From an uncultured Eubacteriales bacterium (GTDB taxonomy: Bacteria; Bacillota; Clostridia; Peptostreptococcales; Anaerovoracaceae), in contig CACWSO010000007.1 in NCBI GenBank assembly GCA_902763505.1, positions 93,197 to 157,196 of the forward strand: a stretch of 64,000 bases of DNA, given 5' to 3'. A program made the position numbers and the translations under genes. Numbering within the stretch: position 1 is the first letter of the stretch; every line of letters starts with the position of its first letter. Positions 57,141 through 64,000 of this stretch are shown here, piece after piece. The notes beneath the pieces were generated by a model. It was given only the letters and a program-made list of their open reading frames with translations, had not been told where the DNA came from and ran no database searches.

Positions 57141-57321
57141 ACTCTCTTCTCCCATCCGGATACTCGAGATATGCTTTCTTTTTTTCACGATCATAACCTG
57201 CGATTGGCGCACCCTTTGCCTTTTTTATTTCATTATCTATGCGAATTGCCTCTTTGAATCGTTCTGTAAGCTCTTCGTCCGGTACACCGCACATTGAATC
57301 CAGTTCGTTTGCTGATACCAT
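57130..57321 (-). CDS. Small antitoxin-like protein of the zeta-like module
   Basis: A 63-residue acidic-to-neutral protein (LTERFKEAIRIDNEIKKAKGAPIAGYDREKKKAYLEYPDGRREYVE). A short helix and a beta-hairpin-like end are suggested; no DNA-binding motif is seen. Position first in the operon, overlap with the toxin start and AAAAGGAGG before its ATG support an antitoxin role. It is not like the epsilon antitoxin of Gram-positive plasmids. Confidence 0.7.
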   Translation of the reverse strand: MVSANELDSMCGVPDEELTERFKEAIRIDNEIKKAKGAPIAGYDREKKKAYLEYPDGRREYVE

Positions 57322-57363
57322 TTGCCAATCCTCCTTTTAATATCAATCTCTGTTCCTTTAATA

Positions 57364-57372
57364 ATTATAGCA
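57364..57372 (-). promoter_or_regulatory. Promoter of the zeta-like toxin-antitoxin pair
   Basis: Minus strand TGC-TATAAT, an extended -10 at 57372-57364, about 43 bases before the antitoxin ATG. TTGACA lies upstream but only ten bases away, too close to act as its -35. Confidence 0.5.
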
Positions 57373-57416
57373 AACTCTATGTCAACACACTATAACAAAT
57401 AGTTAATCCATACCTC

Positions 57417-57800
57417 TTACCTGTCATTTCTGGGTCTTATCATTTTATAGAAAAAGTCAGGAACGCTGTTCCAGGACTTATCCTTTCTGGCCAGATTATT
57501 TGTGCTGACTCCCCCTATAGTATTGATCGCTTCAATGCTGCTTTTCCCTTTTTGTTTCAACTCCTGGTTCACTTCTTCGTGCAGCTTACTGCTGCTTATG
57601 ACCTCATTATCCGTTCTGGATGCAGTTGAATTGTTAATGGCTCTATTTCCGTCAATCAGAACAGATATGCCGATTCCCAATATTGCAATAAACAGCAAAA
57701 CCAGTAACAATGGTGTGTTTAAACCCATGAAAACGAATGAGCCGATACCAGCCAATACTGCCATAGCAATTATGATAATTCCCTCAATTCGTTTTTTCAC
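57417..57800 (-). CDS. Small membrane protein of unknown function
   Basis: 127 residues. Two hydrophobic helices at the start (IEGIIIIAMAVLAGIGSFVFMGL and PLLLVLLFIAILGIGISVLI) form a hairpin, followed by a polar cytoplasmic tail with an Asn/Ser-rich part and a basic end (FFYKMIRPRNDR). No family recognised. It lies between the toxin-antitoxin pair and a region of broken genes; it may itself be a surviving part of a larger gene set. Confidence 0.6.
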   Translation of the reverse strand: MKKRIEGIIIIAMAVLAGIGSFVFMGLNTPLLLVLLFIAILGIGISVLIDGNRAINNSTASRTDNEVISSSKLHEEVNQELKQKGKSSIEAINTIGGVSTNNLARKDKSWNSVPDFFYKMIRPRNDR

Positions 57801-57826
57801 TGTTCATTCTCCTCAAATTGCTTTTT

Positions 57827-58051
57827 CTACATCCAATGTCCATCTGTTACCATCCGCTCTATAACCGCCACCATCGCCGTTGTAACAATATTAGAACCTA
57901 TAATTGACCACAGCAGTTTCTTCTTGCTGTCCACATGTCTCTTCAAAAGATTATATATGATCGGGATTTCAATAAGTAAAGTCAGCATAACGAAGCCAAA
58001 TCCTACGATATAATTCGGCCCCGCATTCAGTGCATCTTCAAATTTTGGATA
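57827..58051 (-). pseudogene. Remnant of a membrane protein gene without a start
   Basis: An open frame of 74 codons ending in TAG at 57827-57829. It reads FEDALNAGPNYIVGFGF, VMLTLLIEIPIIYNLL, KRHVDSKKKLLWSIIG and SNIVTTAMVAVIERM. There are two hydrophobic helices but no start codon or ribosome binding site before the first helix; an in-frame stop cuts it at 58052. It looks like the C-terminal piece of a lost membrane protein. With the neighbouring fragment it fills the 419-base gap 57801-58219. Confidence 0.6.
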
Positions 58052-58219
58052 TTATTTCCCCGTTTTTATAAACCACCGGCGCAGGATCTCCCTCTTCTGA
58101 TGTGTAGTCCGGTCTCTCGGAAAGCACCTCTATCAGATTGTATCCGGAGCCTTTGCATGCGAAATCTACAACATCAGTACAAACCCCATAAACGAAAGAG
58201 GGCACGCGCCTGGTAGCGA
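58038..58219 (-). pseudogene. Truncated DUF1287 gene fragment
   Basis: An open frame without a start, directly after the lipoprotein stop codon at 58220. It reads YGVCTDVVDFACKGSGYNL and then diverges (SERPDYTSEEGDPAPVV) before a TGA at 58038. The first part is nearly identical to residues 101-120 of the intact DUF1287 protein encoded at 59874-60578. It looks like a partial duplication that has decayed. Confidence 0.75.
58133..58190. repeat. 58-bp duplicated segment of the DUF1287 gene
   Basis: Positions 58133-58190 and 60221-60278 match at about 53 of 58 bases by eye, in the same orientation, about 2.1 kb apart. The second copy lies in the intact DUF1287 gene and covers its active-site cysteine codon. 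Confidence 0.8.
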
Positions 58220-58876
58220 CTACTTAAAGATTGCATAGAAGACAAATGCTTTATCAATGCTTGCAAGCATCTTTTTATGACTCATAAGGGAAGAAATATC
58301 GCCTGATACCTCAAAATCCTCGTCACTGTCTCCTATTTCTGCCCTGATATATATTTTCTTGTTTTTCTCAATGGCAACAGGTTCAAGAAGCACGCTCTCT
58401 GTATAGCTTTCCATATCGTTAAATGATTGATTGTCATTAGACAGGGGCGACTTGCTTCCCGTGCTATCTGTTTCGTCAACATCACTTCCTTTTCCGAGAA
58501 TGTTAATGACAGCCAGTTCTTCGTCAATGTTATTATCAATGTACGCAGATATCTTTCCATATGTGTTCTGGGGTCCAAAATCATAAGAAAAAGGTATTTC
58601 AGATTCAGCACAATTCTTGGCAACAAGTTGCCCCTTTTCATAATAATCGTAGCCGACACAAACGCTCTTGTACGTTTCATCTACGGTGAATTGTGTTATT
58701 GCTTCTAACGCATCAGGGGCAACTACGCTCATCAGTTCATATTGTTCCTCGGAAAGATCATATGACTGGATCGTGTTCATCGCAGCTTCGTTTTGAGCTG
58801 ACGAACTATTTCCGCATGCTGTCATAAGAAAGCCCATAAATAATACAAGCCCTGCTATAAACAGTTTCTTTTTCAT
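58220..58876 (-). CDS. Putative lipoprotein of the DUF1287 operon
   Basis: 218 residues; signal peptide MKKKLFIAGLVLFMGFLMTAC with lipidation at Cys21, then a soluble outer domain of mixed alpha/beta character. Parts such as YEKGQLVAKNCAESEIPFSYDFGPQNTYGKISAYIDNN and KNKKIYIRAEIGDSDEDFEVSGDI resemble no family I know. Its ATG overlaps the stop of the 334-residue gene by four bases, so both are translated together. Confidence 0.8.
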   Translation of the reverse strand: MKKKLFIAGLVLFMGFLMTACGNSSSAQNEAAMNTIQSYDLSEEQYELMSVVAPDALEAITQFTVDETYKSVCVGYDYYEKGQLVAKNCAESEIPFSYDFGPQNTYGKISAYIDNNIDEELAVINILGKGSDVDETDSTGSKSPLSNDNQSFNDMESYTESVLLEPVAIEKNKKIYIRAEIGDSDEDFEVSGDISSLMSHKKMLASIDKAFVFYAIFK

Positions 58877-59877
58877 TTCTGTCCATTCCTTTCCGTATCA
58901 GATGCTTTATCATTCTCTTCGTCCTGTTCAAAGATGTAATACGAAAACAACTCAATCTCAATGGTCTCATCAAATCCGTCCGGAACCAAACCAAGATAGT
59001 CACAGCGGACATTTGAATTCTGGTTATCAGATATCATTGCGAATATGCCGCCTTCATTATCAGGCTGCTCCGCATCAAGGCAATCTGTTCTGAAGAAGTT
59101 CATTTGCAGGTTTTCAGGGGCTTCATATTCGATAGCGAGAATGTTTTCTTCCTCCTCTTCATCAGGCCATCCGGGAAATACCTCCACATGCAGTCCGTGA
59201 ACAATAACCTCTGCCGGCTGTCCTTTTGGATCTGTGATTGTTATTGTAATAGGTTCCTGATTATTGCCGGGATTCATGAGAAACTTCTTACCAACGAAAA
59301 CCTCGATGTCCGGTTTCTCCATGATTACATCTATTGAACATTCTTTATCATTCCATTCTGCTCCAAAGGCCTCCGAATCAAGTCTATACTCACAGCACCA
59401 GAGCCTCTGCTCATCGATATCAAGCCAATGCCCCGGAATCACTCCGGCCTTTGCAGCGTTGCTGATCATATGTCCTTGATGATAGGAACAGAATTCCCAT
59501 ACCTGCCCATTGGTCATTCCCGAAACTGGGAAGCTCTTGTCGCCTGCCAGAAACACTTCCACTCCGGAAACCTGTGGTTGATATGGAGTTTCGATATCCA
59601 CCATTCTGAGCTGACGTCTCGTTACAGGTTCTTCGATTTCATCTTCATACCAGTCCTCGTCTTCCGGCTCATCCTCATAGAGAACGTACAATATGGTGAT
59701 ATACTCGTCTTCCTCTGAATCAGAACCATTTTCGAGTCTATAATAATATGCGTCTTCGTTTCGAACTTCCTGTAGTCCAAGAAGCAGAACCGGTTTATCG
59801 GCAATCATCAACTCCCGACCTATCAGCTTTTCTTTTTTGATATCCAATTTGTAATCAATCAGTTCTCTAAGATTCAT
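58873..59877 (-). CDS. Acidic 334-residue protein of unknown function
   Basis: No signal peptide and no membrane helix, so cytoplasmic. Strongly acidic (EDEPEDEDWYEDEIEEP near residue 75; WPDEEEEEN near 240) and rich in predicted beta strands. A conserved-looking middle reads VWEFCSYHQGHMISNAAKAGVIPGHWLDIDEQRLWCCEYRL. No family recognised. It is coupled on both sides by four-base overlaps (DUF1287 upstream, lipoprotein downstream), which points to stoichiometric production with these two. Confidence 0.75.
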   Translation of the reverse strand: MNLRELIDYKLDIKKEKLIGRELMIADKPVLLLGLQEVRNEDAYYYRLENGSDSEEDEYITILYVLYEDEPEDEDWYEDEIEEPVTRRQLRMVDIETPYQPQVSGVEVFLAGDKSFPVSGMTNGQVWEFCSYHQGHMISNAAKAGVIPGHWLDIDEQRLWCCEYRLDSEAFGAEWNDKECSIDVIMEKPDIEVFVGKKFLMNPGNNQEPITITITDPKGQPAEVIVHGLHVEVFPGWPDEEEEENILAIEYEAPENLQMNFFRTDCLDAEQPDNEGGIFAMISDNQNSNVRCDYLGLVPDGFDETIEIELFSYYIFEQDEENDKASDTERNGQK

Positions 59878-60578
59878 TGCACTTCTCCAATCCGATAGTG
59901 CCCGATAATTCCTGCTTTCTTTTCCCAGCGCTGCATCTTGTCTTCTTCATATGCCTTTTGCGCGGCGCTGACATGATGGATGATATATGGAATGCCTTTT
60001 TTATTGCGTTTGTCCGACACAATGGCAATATGGCTGCTGAACACGACAATGTCGCCGCCCTGCCATTCTTCGATATTTCCGAGATCTGTGGTCAGGCTCT
60101 GCGCATGTCTGGAAAAATAGGTGTTCAGGTTCCCCACCCGGCGGAAGTCGATGTTTGCATCAGGTGTTTCGATTCCGTAATCATCCTGTGCTGCCTGTAC
60201 GTCATCTGCCACAAGCTGCATCAGATCGTATCCGGAGCCTTTGCATGCAAAAGCTACAACATCGGTACAGACCCCATATCCGTCATCCGGATAGCCACTT
60301 GAATAATACTTGCTTTTGTACTTTGGTTTTGTGGCGATATAGTCACGAGTGCTCTGCAGCATATCCGTCTGATCATCGACCCCATCGCCATCCTCATCGT
60401 GATCGCTGACATACTGTTCAATGTGAAACTGATCGGCATAGTCTGATTGCCCATCTTCTGCCTGTGTACCACTGTTTGCCCAGAAAGGATGTAAGAACAA
60501 ACAGTATGCGATGCCGGCCATCAGTACAACGATCGCTAAAAACACAATGAATAATATTTTACTTCGTCGGCTTTTCAT
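59874..60578 (-). CDS. Secreted DUF1287 papain-fold protein with calcium-loop motif
   Basis: 234 residues. An N-terminal membrane anchor (residues 8-30) is followed by a DxDxDGDG calcium-type loop (residues 59-68), then the DUF1287 domain. DUF1287 is related to NlpC/P60-like hydrolases: Cys104 in YGVCTDVVAFACKG, His183 in GDIVVFSSHIAIVSD, and IIHHVSAAQ near the end. It probably cuts peptide or amide bonds in the cell envelope. Its start overlaps the upstream gene by 20 bases and its end overlaps the 334-residue gene. Confidence 0.85.
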   Translation of the reverse strand: MKSRRSKILFIVFLAIVVLMAGIAYCLFLHPFWANSGTQAEDGQSDYADQFHIEQYVSDHDEDGDGVDDQTDMLQSTRDYIATKPKYKSKYYSSGYPDDGYGVCTDVVAFACKGSGYDLMQLVADDVQAAQDDYGIETPDANIDFRRVGNLNTYFSRHAQSLTTDLGNIEEWQGGDIVVFSSHIAIVSDKRNKKGIPYIIHHVSAAQKAYEEDKMQRWEKKAGIIGHYRIGEVQ

Positions 60579-61245
60579 TATTTCTTTTTTGTTCCCTCTG
60601 TCGTTTCAATTGCCGCTTTTTGACTGCGATCCATATCCAGTATATTGCCATGAAAAGCGCAGAAACAAACTGCAATGCGTTTGTGATTTTCAATGCAGTC
60701 ATATCAGACATGTCTGAAAATATCCCCATCAGATCCAGCGCGGCGGTAATTATCAAAATCACTGCCGCAACGATTGCCAAGCGTCTGAACAACTCTGGAA
60801 TACGCAGCTCATCCTCGAGTTCTTCCATTTCTTTTATTTCGTAATAATCCGGTTCCGTCAGGATCTCAAAGAACTCAGCGAGCTGTGATCTCTGCTTTTG
60901 GTTGATTGCAGGATCTACCTGCAGCGTGAGTCTCTTCGTTTCAAAATCAGGCTCGACGGTCACATCAATATCCTTATAGGTAACCTTAAAAAGGCAGGAG
61001 TAAATTATCCTGCCTTTGCTCTTCCAAACCAGATCTTCATATTCAGTTGATGAGGAAATAGCCTGGTATGGCTGCGTCCGCTGCTTTCCGATATCCATCA
61101 ATGCGTTTCGGACAACTGCATCTCCGTAATACTCCATCTCATAGAGTCTCGTGCCGTATTCCTCCGGCGCAAATCCCATATAGTATGTCGCGCTGCCCGG
61201 TGCCTCGCCGGGAATATTGACTCTGTCCGCATACTGGATATGCAT
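60559..61245 (-). CDS. Membrane protein of unknown function in the DUF1287 operon
   Basis: 228 residues from ATG 61245; a GTG four codons earlier is an alternative and neither has a good ribosome binding site. A soluble N-terminal domain (about 1-150) with YYMGFAPEEYGTRLYEMEYYGDAVVRNALMDIG is followed by two membrane helices (about 160-180 and 193-213) and a basic cytoplasmic tail (KKRQLKRQREQKRNN). No family recognised. It overlaps the DUF1287 gene by 20 bases. Confidence 0.7.
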   Translation of the reverse strand: MHIQYADRVNIPGEAPGSATYYMGFAPEEYGTRLYEMEYYGDAVVRNALMDIGKQRTQPYQAISSSTEYEDLVWKSKGRIIYSCLFKVTYKDIDVTVEPDFETKRLTLQVDPAINQKQRSQLAEFFEILTEPDYYEIKEMEELEDELRIPELFRRLAIVAAVILIITAALDLMGIFSDMSDMTALKITNALQFVSALFMAIYWIWIAVKKRQLKRQREQKRNNEKPTK

Positions 61246-61264
61246 TCTCAATGACACTCAAAGG

Positions 61265-61309
61265 AATTAAGAATTCTTTATTAAAATGTCATCCCTGGTT
61301 TGGTTTCAA
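61265..61309 (-). promoter_or_regulatory. Possible internal promoter and palindrome before the four-gene operon
   Basis: Minus strand TTGAAA (61309-61304), an 18-base spacer and TTTAAT (61285-61280). A 10-bp perfect palindrome AAGAATTCTT (about 61268-61277) lies just downstream of the -10, a possible site for the XRE regulator encoded next door. Weak evidence. Confidence 0.35.
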
Positions 61310-61317
61310 AGGCATCT

Positions 61318-62016
61318 TCATGGCATCGGATATTGTTCTCCAGCGCCATTGTATACCCAGAATTGATCAACTTCCGTTACCCCATCCTTCTTAAATACTG
61401 GAATTACAATATAATAATTATCGCCTTTGCGTTGGTCTTTGCGCTTCATGTATTCCACAGCCTCTTCGGGGGAACTGACAAGGCCATTACCCTCTGCTTC
61501 CTCCAAATCTATGCGTTTTACATATCCGTTTCGACCGTTGACCCCTTCTGCTGCGATAAGATCGGGAGCATGTTTCTCATAATCATCCCCTGTCCAGTCC
61601 GGGCCATATGTTTGTCCGTTCTCATTAACAGCGTACTTGTAATCTTTTCCGTTTTCTCCCGGTAAAATGACGCTGTCATTTAAGTCTGTCCTATTCTGAT
61701 GAACTATAATCACTGCACCTGCAATAAGCAACAGTATTACAAGCGGTATCAGTATCTTAAGTCCTCTTGTTGCTTTGACTGCCTGATTTGTAGTCTTATC
61801 AATACGAGAAACATACTCACGATCCTCTTTAAGCAGAACATCAAACGACACATTGTACTCATCACTGATCTTGCATAAGGTGTCCAAATCGGGATAGTGT
61901 TTATTGTTTTCCCAGTTTGAAACTGATTGGCGGGTGACATTGAATTTCTCCGCAAATTCCGCCTGGGTCATTCCACTCTCCGTTCTGATAGCCTGAATTT
62001 TATTCCCTATGTCCAT
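61318..62016 (-). CDS. Membrane-anchored XRE-family regulator
   Basis: 232 residues from ATG 62016, behind AGGAGGTG. An N-terminal helix-turn-helix (residues 5-60: IGNKIQAIRTESGMTQAEFAEKFNVTRQSVSNWENNKHYPDLDTL) is followed by a linker, one membrane helix (about 88-106, GLKILIPLVILLLIAGAVIIV) and an outer domain of about 125 residues. A transcription factor with a transmembrane helix and an extracytoplasmic domain could sense an outside signal directly. It lies just upstream of the four coupled genes. Confidence 0.88.
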   Translation of the reverse strand: MDIGNKIQAIRTESGMTQAEFAEKFNVTRQSVSNWENNKHYPDLDTLCKISDEYNVSFDVLLKEDREYVSRIDKTTNQAVKATRGLKILIPLVILLLIAGAVIIVHQNRTDLNDSVILPGENGKDYKYAVNENGQTYGPDWTGDDYEKHAPDLIAAEGVNGRNGYVKRIDLEEAEGNGLVSSPEEAVEYMKRKDQRKGDNYYIVIPVFKKDGVTEVDQFWVYNGAGEQYPMP

Positions 62017-62041
62017 GGTGCACCTCCTGCTATTACTTACA

Positions 62042-62070
62042 ATTTTAGTGCCGCCCATGTTTCAGGTAAA
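62042..62070 (-). promoter_or_regulatory. Promoter of the XRE regulator
   Basis: Minus strand TTTACC at 62070-62065, a 17-base spacer and TAAAAT at 62047-62042, followed by AGGAGGTG and the ATG at 62016. Confidence 0.65.
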
Positions 62071-62121
62071 GCAAGAAACGTTTTACATTTGAAAAAAGAT
62101 ATGATGCAGACGAAGAATAAT

Positions 62122-63849
62122 CTATTCTTCTGCCTTCCATTCTGCCCGATTTTTATTGCTAACAGGCTTTATGACATTCTTGACCATGGAGCCGCCTGCA
62201 AGGTCTTCTATGGCATTAATATCTTCTTCTGTACTGCCGTAGTCAATATCTACAATGTTGCTTTTCAGTAGCCCGTTGTAGATGACGCCGGTTTTGTCTA
62301 TCACAGCGCACTCAAGGTCTGCATTTCGAAGACCAAGCTTTGGATCTCCTGCCGGGGAATTCTGGACTAACGCCACTTTGCCATCCTGTGCGGTAACCGC
62401 AAGCCCAACAGCATTCCCGTGTTCATATCTGTCATGGGAATTCTTTCTTGCAACCATTTCCGTCGTAAACAATTCATCATCGAGACCTTCAGCGACCCCG
62501 CCGGCGTAAAGCAGCCTGTATCCGCTATTATCATTTTCGGTCAGGATCGCAATATGGTCGTTATGATCTGTAGCGGCCAGAGTGCCGTCCTCTCCCCATC
62601 TGTACGACATTCTCTCGGATGCAGGGAACATCTTCGCCATACACTTTGACTTCCATGTGTCCGCATCTACGATTTCTACGAAGTAATCGCCTTCTTTAAC
62701 GGAGAATATGGCTAGATTCCTATGATCTCCTGACAAACTGATATCGACATATTCCGCTGTTTCATCCAGTGGGTATGTCATATTAAGCTGATATGACAGA
62801 GGCGTAGGATCCGGTATGAAAAGGTTTTTCCTGCCTTTGCCTATGCTTATGGTTGCATCTGCATCGATCGGCAGTTCATACACGCCGTAGCCGCCTTTGA
62901 TCTGAGAAACATCTACCGGGTTTCCTTTGACTGTCCTGTTGTTCACAACGAAAAGCAGCCTGTTCTTCAATCCATACTCGGATGCCTTGTGAGAATTATT
63001 GTCATCCTGGCTCTCTATGCTTTCTTCTGTGTCCGGGTGCTCCCACTTCTTTCCGTCCTTGATGTTCTCCTGCTGGAGAAAGATAACGGGGTCGAATTCA
63101 TAATAGTCTTTCCCCGCTCCAAGTGGCTTTTTTATGGTTGTCTTACTGACGGAAAACCTCTTGTTAGAGGAGTCCTGTTCGCTGGAGACCCTGTAATTCT
63201 GATACTCATTGTCGAGCACAGGGATCCTGAACCACTCATTCAGCACCGTGTACAATTCTATATCTCCTGCGTAAGGCGCAGCCTTTTCTTCAGTATTTGA
63301 TTTCTTGTCGGCCAAAGTCTTCAGCCCGGTCAGCGCACTGCTTGAGTTATACACCTTCTCGCCAAACTGGAACCGGAAGCTAATCGGATAATAATCAAGA
63401 TAATCTCCGGTTCTTATCGTGCCTTTTTTCTCTTTGCCGTCTGCTAAGGCTTGCTTCTGGAGTTTATCGTAATAGTTCTGGATCTTCTTGTCCTGTAATC
63501 CTTCCAGTGCGTCATATTTCAGCTGCGTATAATAAGGCACTGCAGACCACCCGGTGAAACGCATATCATCATACACTGAGGTCTCAGCCGTGGTTCCCAT
63601 GTCACCTCTCGTAAATGAGGACACGGTTTTGTTCGTACTGTAATCAAATCCGTTGATCCAATGAAGATCATCGGCGGAATCTGCCCTGAATGCAACGATA
63701 AGCCCGTCTGCTGCGGCTCTGTCTCCCGTGATCGTTTCCTCTGTGAGTCTGGCCTTGCCGATCTGATCACTTGCGGACATCCATCCGAATACGATCATCC
63801 CTATAGAGAGAACCGTTGCCGTCAGAAATATAAAAATGGATTTCTTCAT
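62122..63849 (-). CDS. Large secreted or membrane-anchored protein of unknown function
   Basis: 575 residues. A hydrophobic N-terminus (IFIFLTATVLSIGMIVFGWM) acts as signal peptide or anchor; the rest is extracytoplasmic. The C-terminal half has beta-propeller-like short motifs (SGDHRNLAIFSVKEGDYFVEIVDADTW, WGEDGTLAATDHNDHIAILTENDNSGYRLLYAGG), each a 'data, value, display' strand pattern. No family recognised. AAAAGGGAG precedes the ATG. It follows another gene, cut by the window end, by 21 bases, so it is probably part of an operon entering from the right. Confidence 0.8.
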   Translation of the reverse strand: MKKSIFIFLTATVLSIGMIVFGWMSASDQIGKARLTEETITGDRAAADGLIVAFRADSADDLHWINGFDYSTNKTVSSFTRGDMGTTAETSVYDDMRFTGWSAVPYYTQLKYDALEGLQDKKIQNYYDKLQKQALADGKEKKGTIRTGDYLDYYPISFRFQFGEKVYNSSSALTGLKTLADKKSNTEEKAAPYAGDIELYTVLNEWFRIPVLDNEYQNYRVSSEQDSSNKRFSVSKTTIKKPLGAGKDYYEFDPVIFLQQENIKDGKKWEHPDTEESIESQDDNNSHKASEYGLKNRLLFVVNNRTVKGNPVDVSQIKGGYGVYELPIDADATISIGKGRKNLFIPDPTPLSYQLNMTYPLDETAEYVDISLSGDHRNLAIFSVKEGDYFVEIVDADTWKSKCMAKMFPASERMSYRWGEDGTLAATDHNDHIAILTENDNSGYRLLYAGGVAEGLDDELFTTEMVARKNSHDRYEHGNAVGLAVTAQDGKVALVQNSPAGDPKLGLRNADLECAVIDKTGVIYNGLLKSNIVDIDYGSTEEDINAIEDLAGGSMVKNVIKPVSNKNRAEWKAEE

Positions 63850-63870
63850 AATCGCGACTCCCTTTTCTCT

Positions 63871-64000
63871 CTACTTCATTTCATCGATCGCTCTGTTGAT
63901 CCGGTCTGCCCGGTAATCGTATCTTTCCTTGACGATTTCGACCAGCGTCTTGCCGGATTCCTCTATTTCCTTGACGCTCAGGTCATCTATGATCTCACTT
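63871..64000 (-). CDS. C-terminal end of a gene running off the window
   Basis: The last 42 codons, ending TAG at 63871-63873: charged and helical (EIIDDLSVKEIEESGKTL, VKERYDYRADRINRAIDEMK). Too short to identify. It is probably cotranscribed with the 575-residue protein gene, 21 bases downstream. Confidence 0.6.
   Translation of the reverse strand, partial: SEIIDDLSVKEIEESGKTLVEIVKERYDYRADRINRAIDEMK

Overview
The window reads as a chromosomal segment of a low-to-middle GC Gram-positive anaerobe of the Clostridia (Bacillota). Grounds for this are AGGAGG-type ribosome binding sites, a TagO/WecA-type transferase, type III pantothenate kinase, a PadR-DUF1700-DUF4097 operon, Clostridia-typical families (DUF1846, DUF1847, DUF1934, DUF5688, DUF975), and fermentation genes: a butyryl/4-hydroxybutyrate-type CoA-transferase, 3-hydroxybutyryl-CoA dehydrogenase, a CoA-acylating aldehyde dehydrogenase and a biotin-dependent decarboxylase. 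Genus cannot be fixed from the sequence alone. Almost all genes lie on the minus strand.

Layout, in window coordinates. 1-1.8 kb: a truncated membrane protein gene, then rplM-rpsI behind a consensus promoter and a structured leader. 1.8-8.9 kb: a complete F-type ATP synthase operon (atpI-B-E-F-H-A-G-D-C, read right to left) with promoter and terminator. 9-14.8 kb: an apparent six-gene run (prepilin peptidase, DUF5688, truA, dCMP deaminase, tagO, MATE transporter). 14.9-21.2 kb: an aldehyde dehydrogenase-CLC channel operon (+), the PadR-DUF1700-DUF4097 envelope-stress-like operon (-) and a CoA-transferase (+). 21.3-25.9 kb: dusB, coaX and three subunits of a biotin-dependent acyl-CoA decarboxylase whose membrane beta subunit is absent. 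26-36.2 kb: housekeeping genes (glyA, pucR, ftsH, a stand-alone RQC-domain protein, tilS, prmC, DUF1385, rho). 36.3-43.6 kb: hbd, pgi, DUF1846, DUF1934, htrA, DUF1847 and NUDIX. 43.7-46.1 kb: aroB-aroA (+). 46.1-55.1 kb: serine acetyltransferase, an AIM24-PAP2-VanX-like operon, a ferredoxin, a carboxylesterase, a DUF975-CmpB fusion and a membrane metallophosphoesterase.

55.2-64 kb is accessory in character. It has a PD-(D/E)xK nuclease-like gene with an unknown partner, the 3' end of a tRNA gene with its terminator (a likely integration scar) next to three perfect inverted repeats, a zeta-toxin-like toxin-antitoxin pair, decayed gene fragments, and a tightly coupled operon of unknown function. 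That operon contains a membrane-anchored XRE regulator, a one-pass membrane protein, a secreted DUF1287 papain-fold enzyme, an acidic 334-aa protein and a lipoprotein. A 58-bp stretch of the DUF1287 gene is duplicated in the decayed zone. This is the best candidate for an undescribed system.

The genes suggest a fermentative lifestyle in which acyl-CoA intermediates are interconverted by Hbd, the CoA-transferase and the acylating dehydrogenase, with energy conserved by a decarboxylase-type ion pump and the ATP synthase. Several convergent gene pairs abut or overlap with no terminator between them, and two genes carry an extended -10 element exactly six bases before the ATG, suggesting leaderless transcripts. 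All functional calls rest on sequence reading and remembered family motifs; no database search was run.
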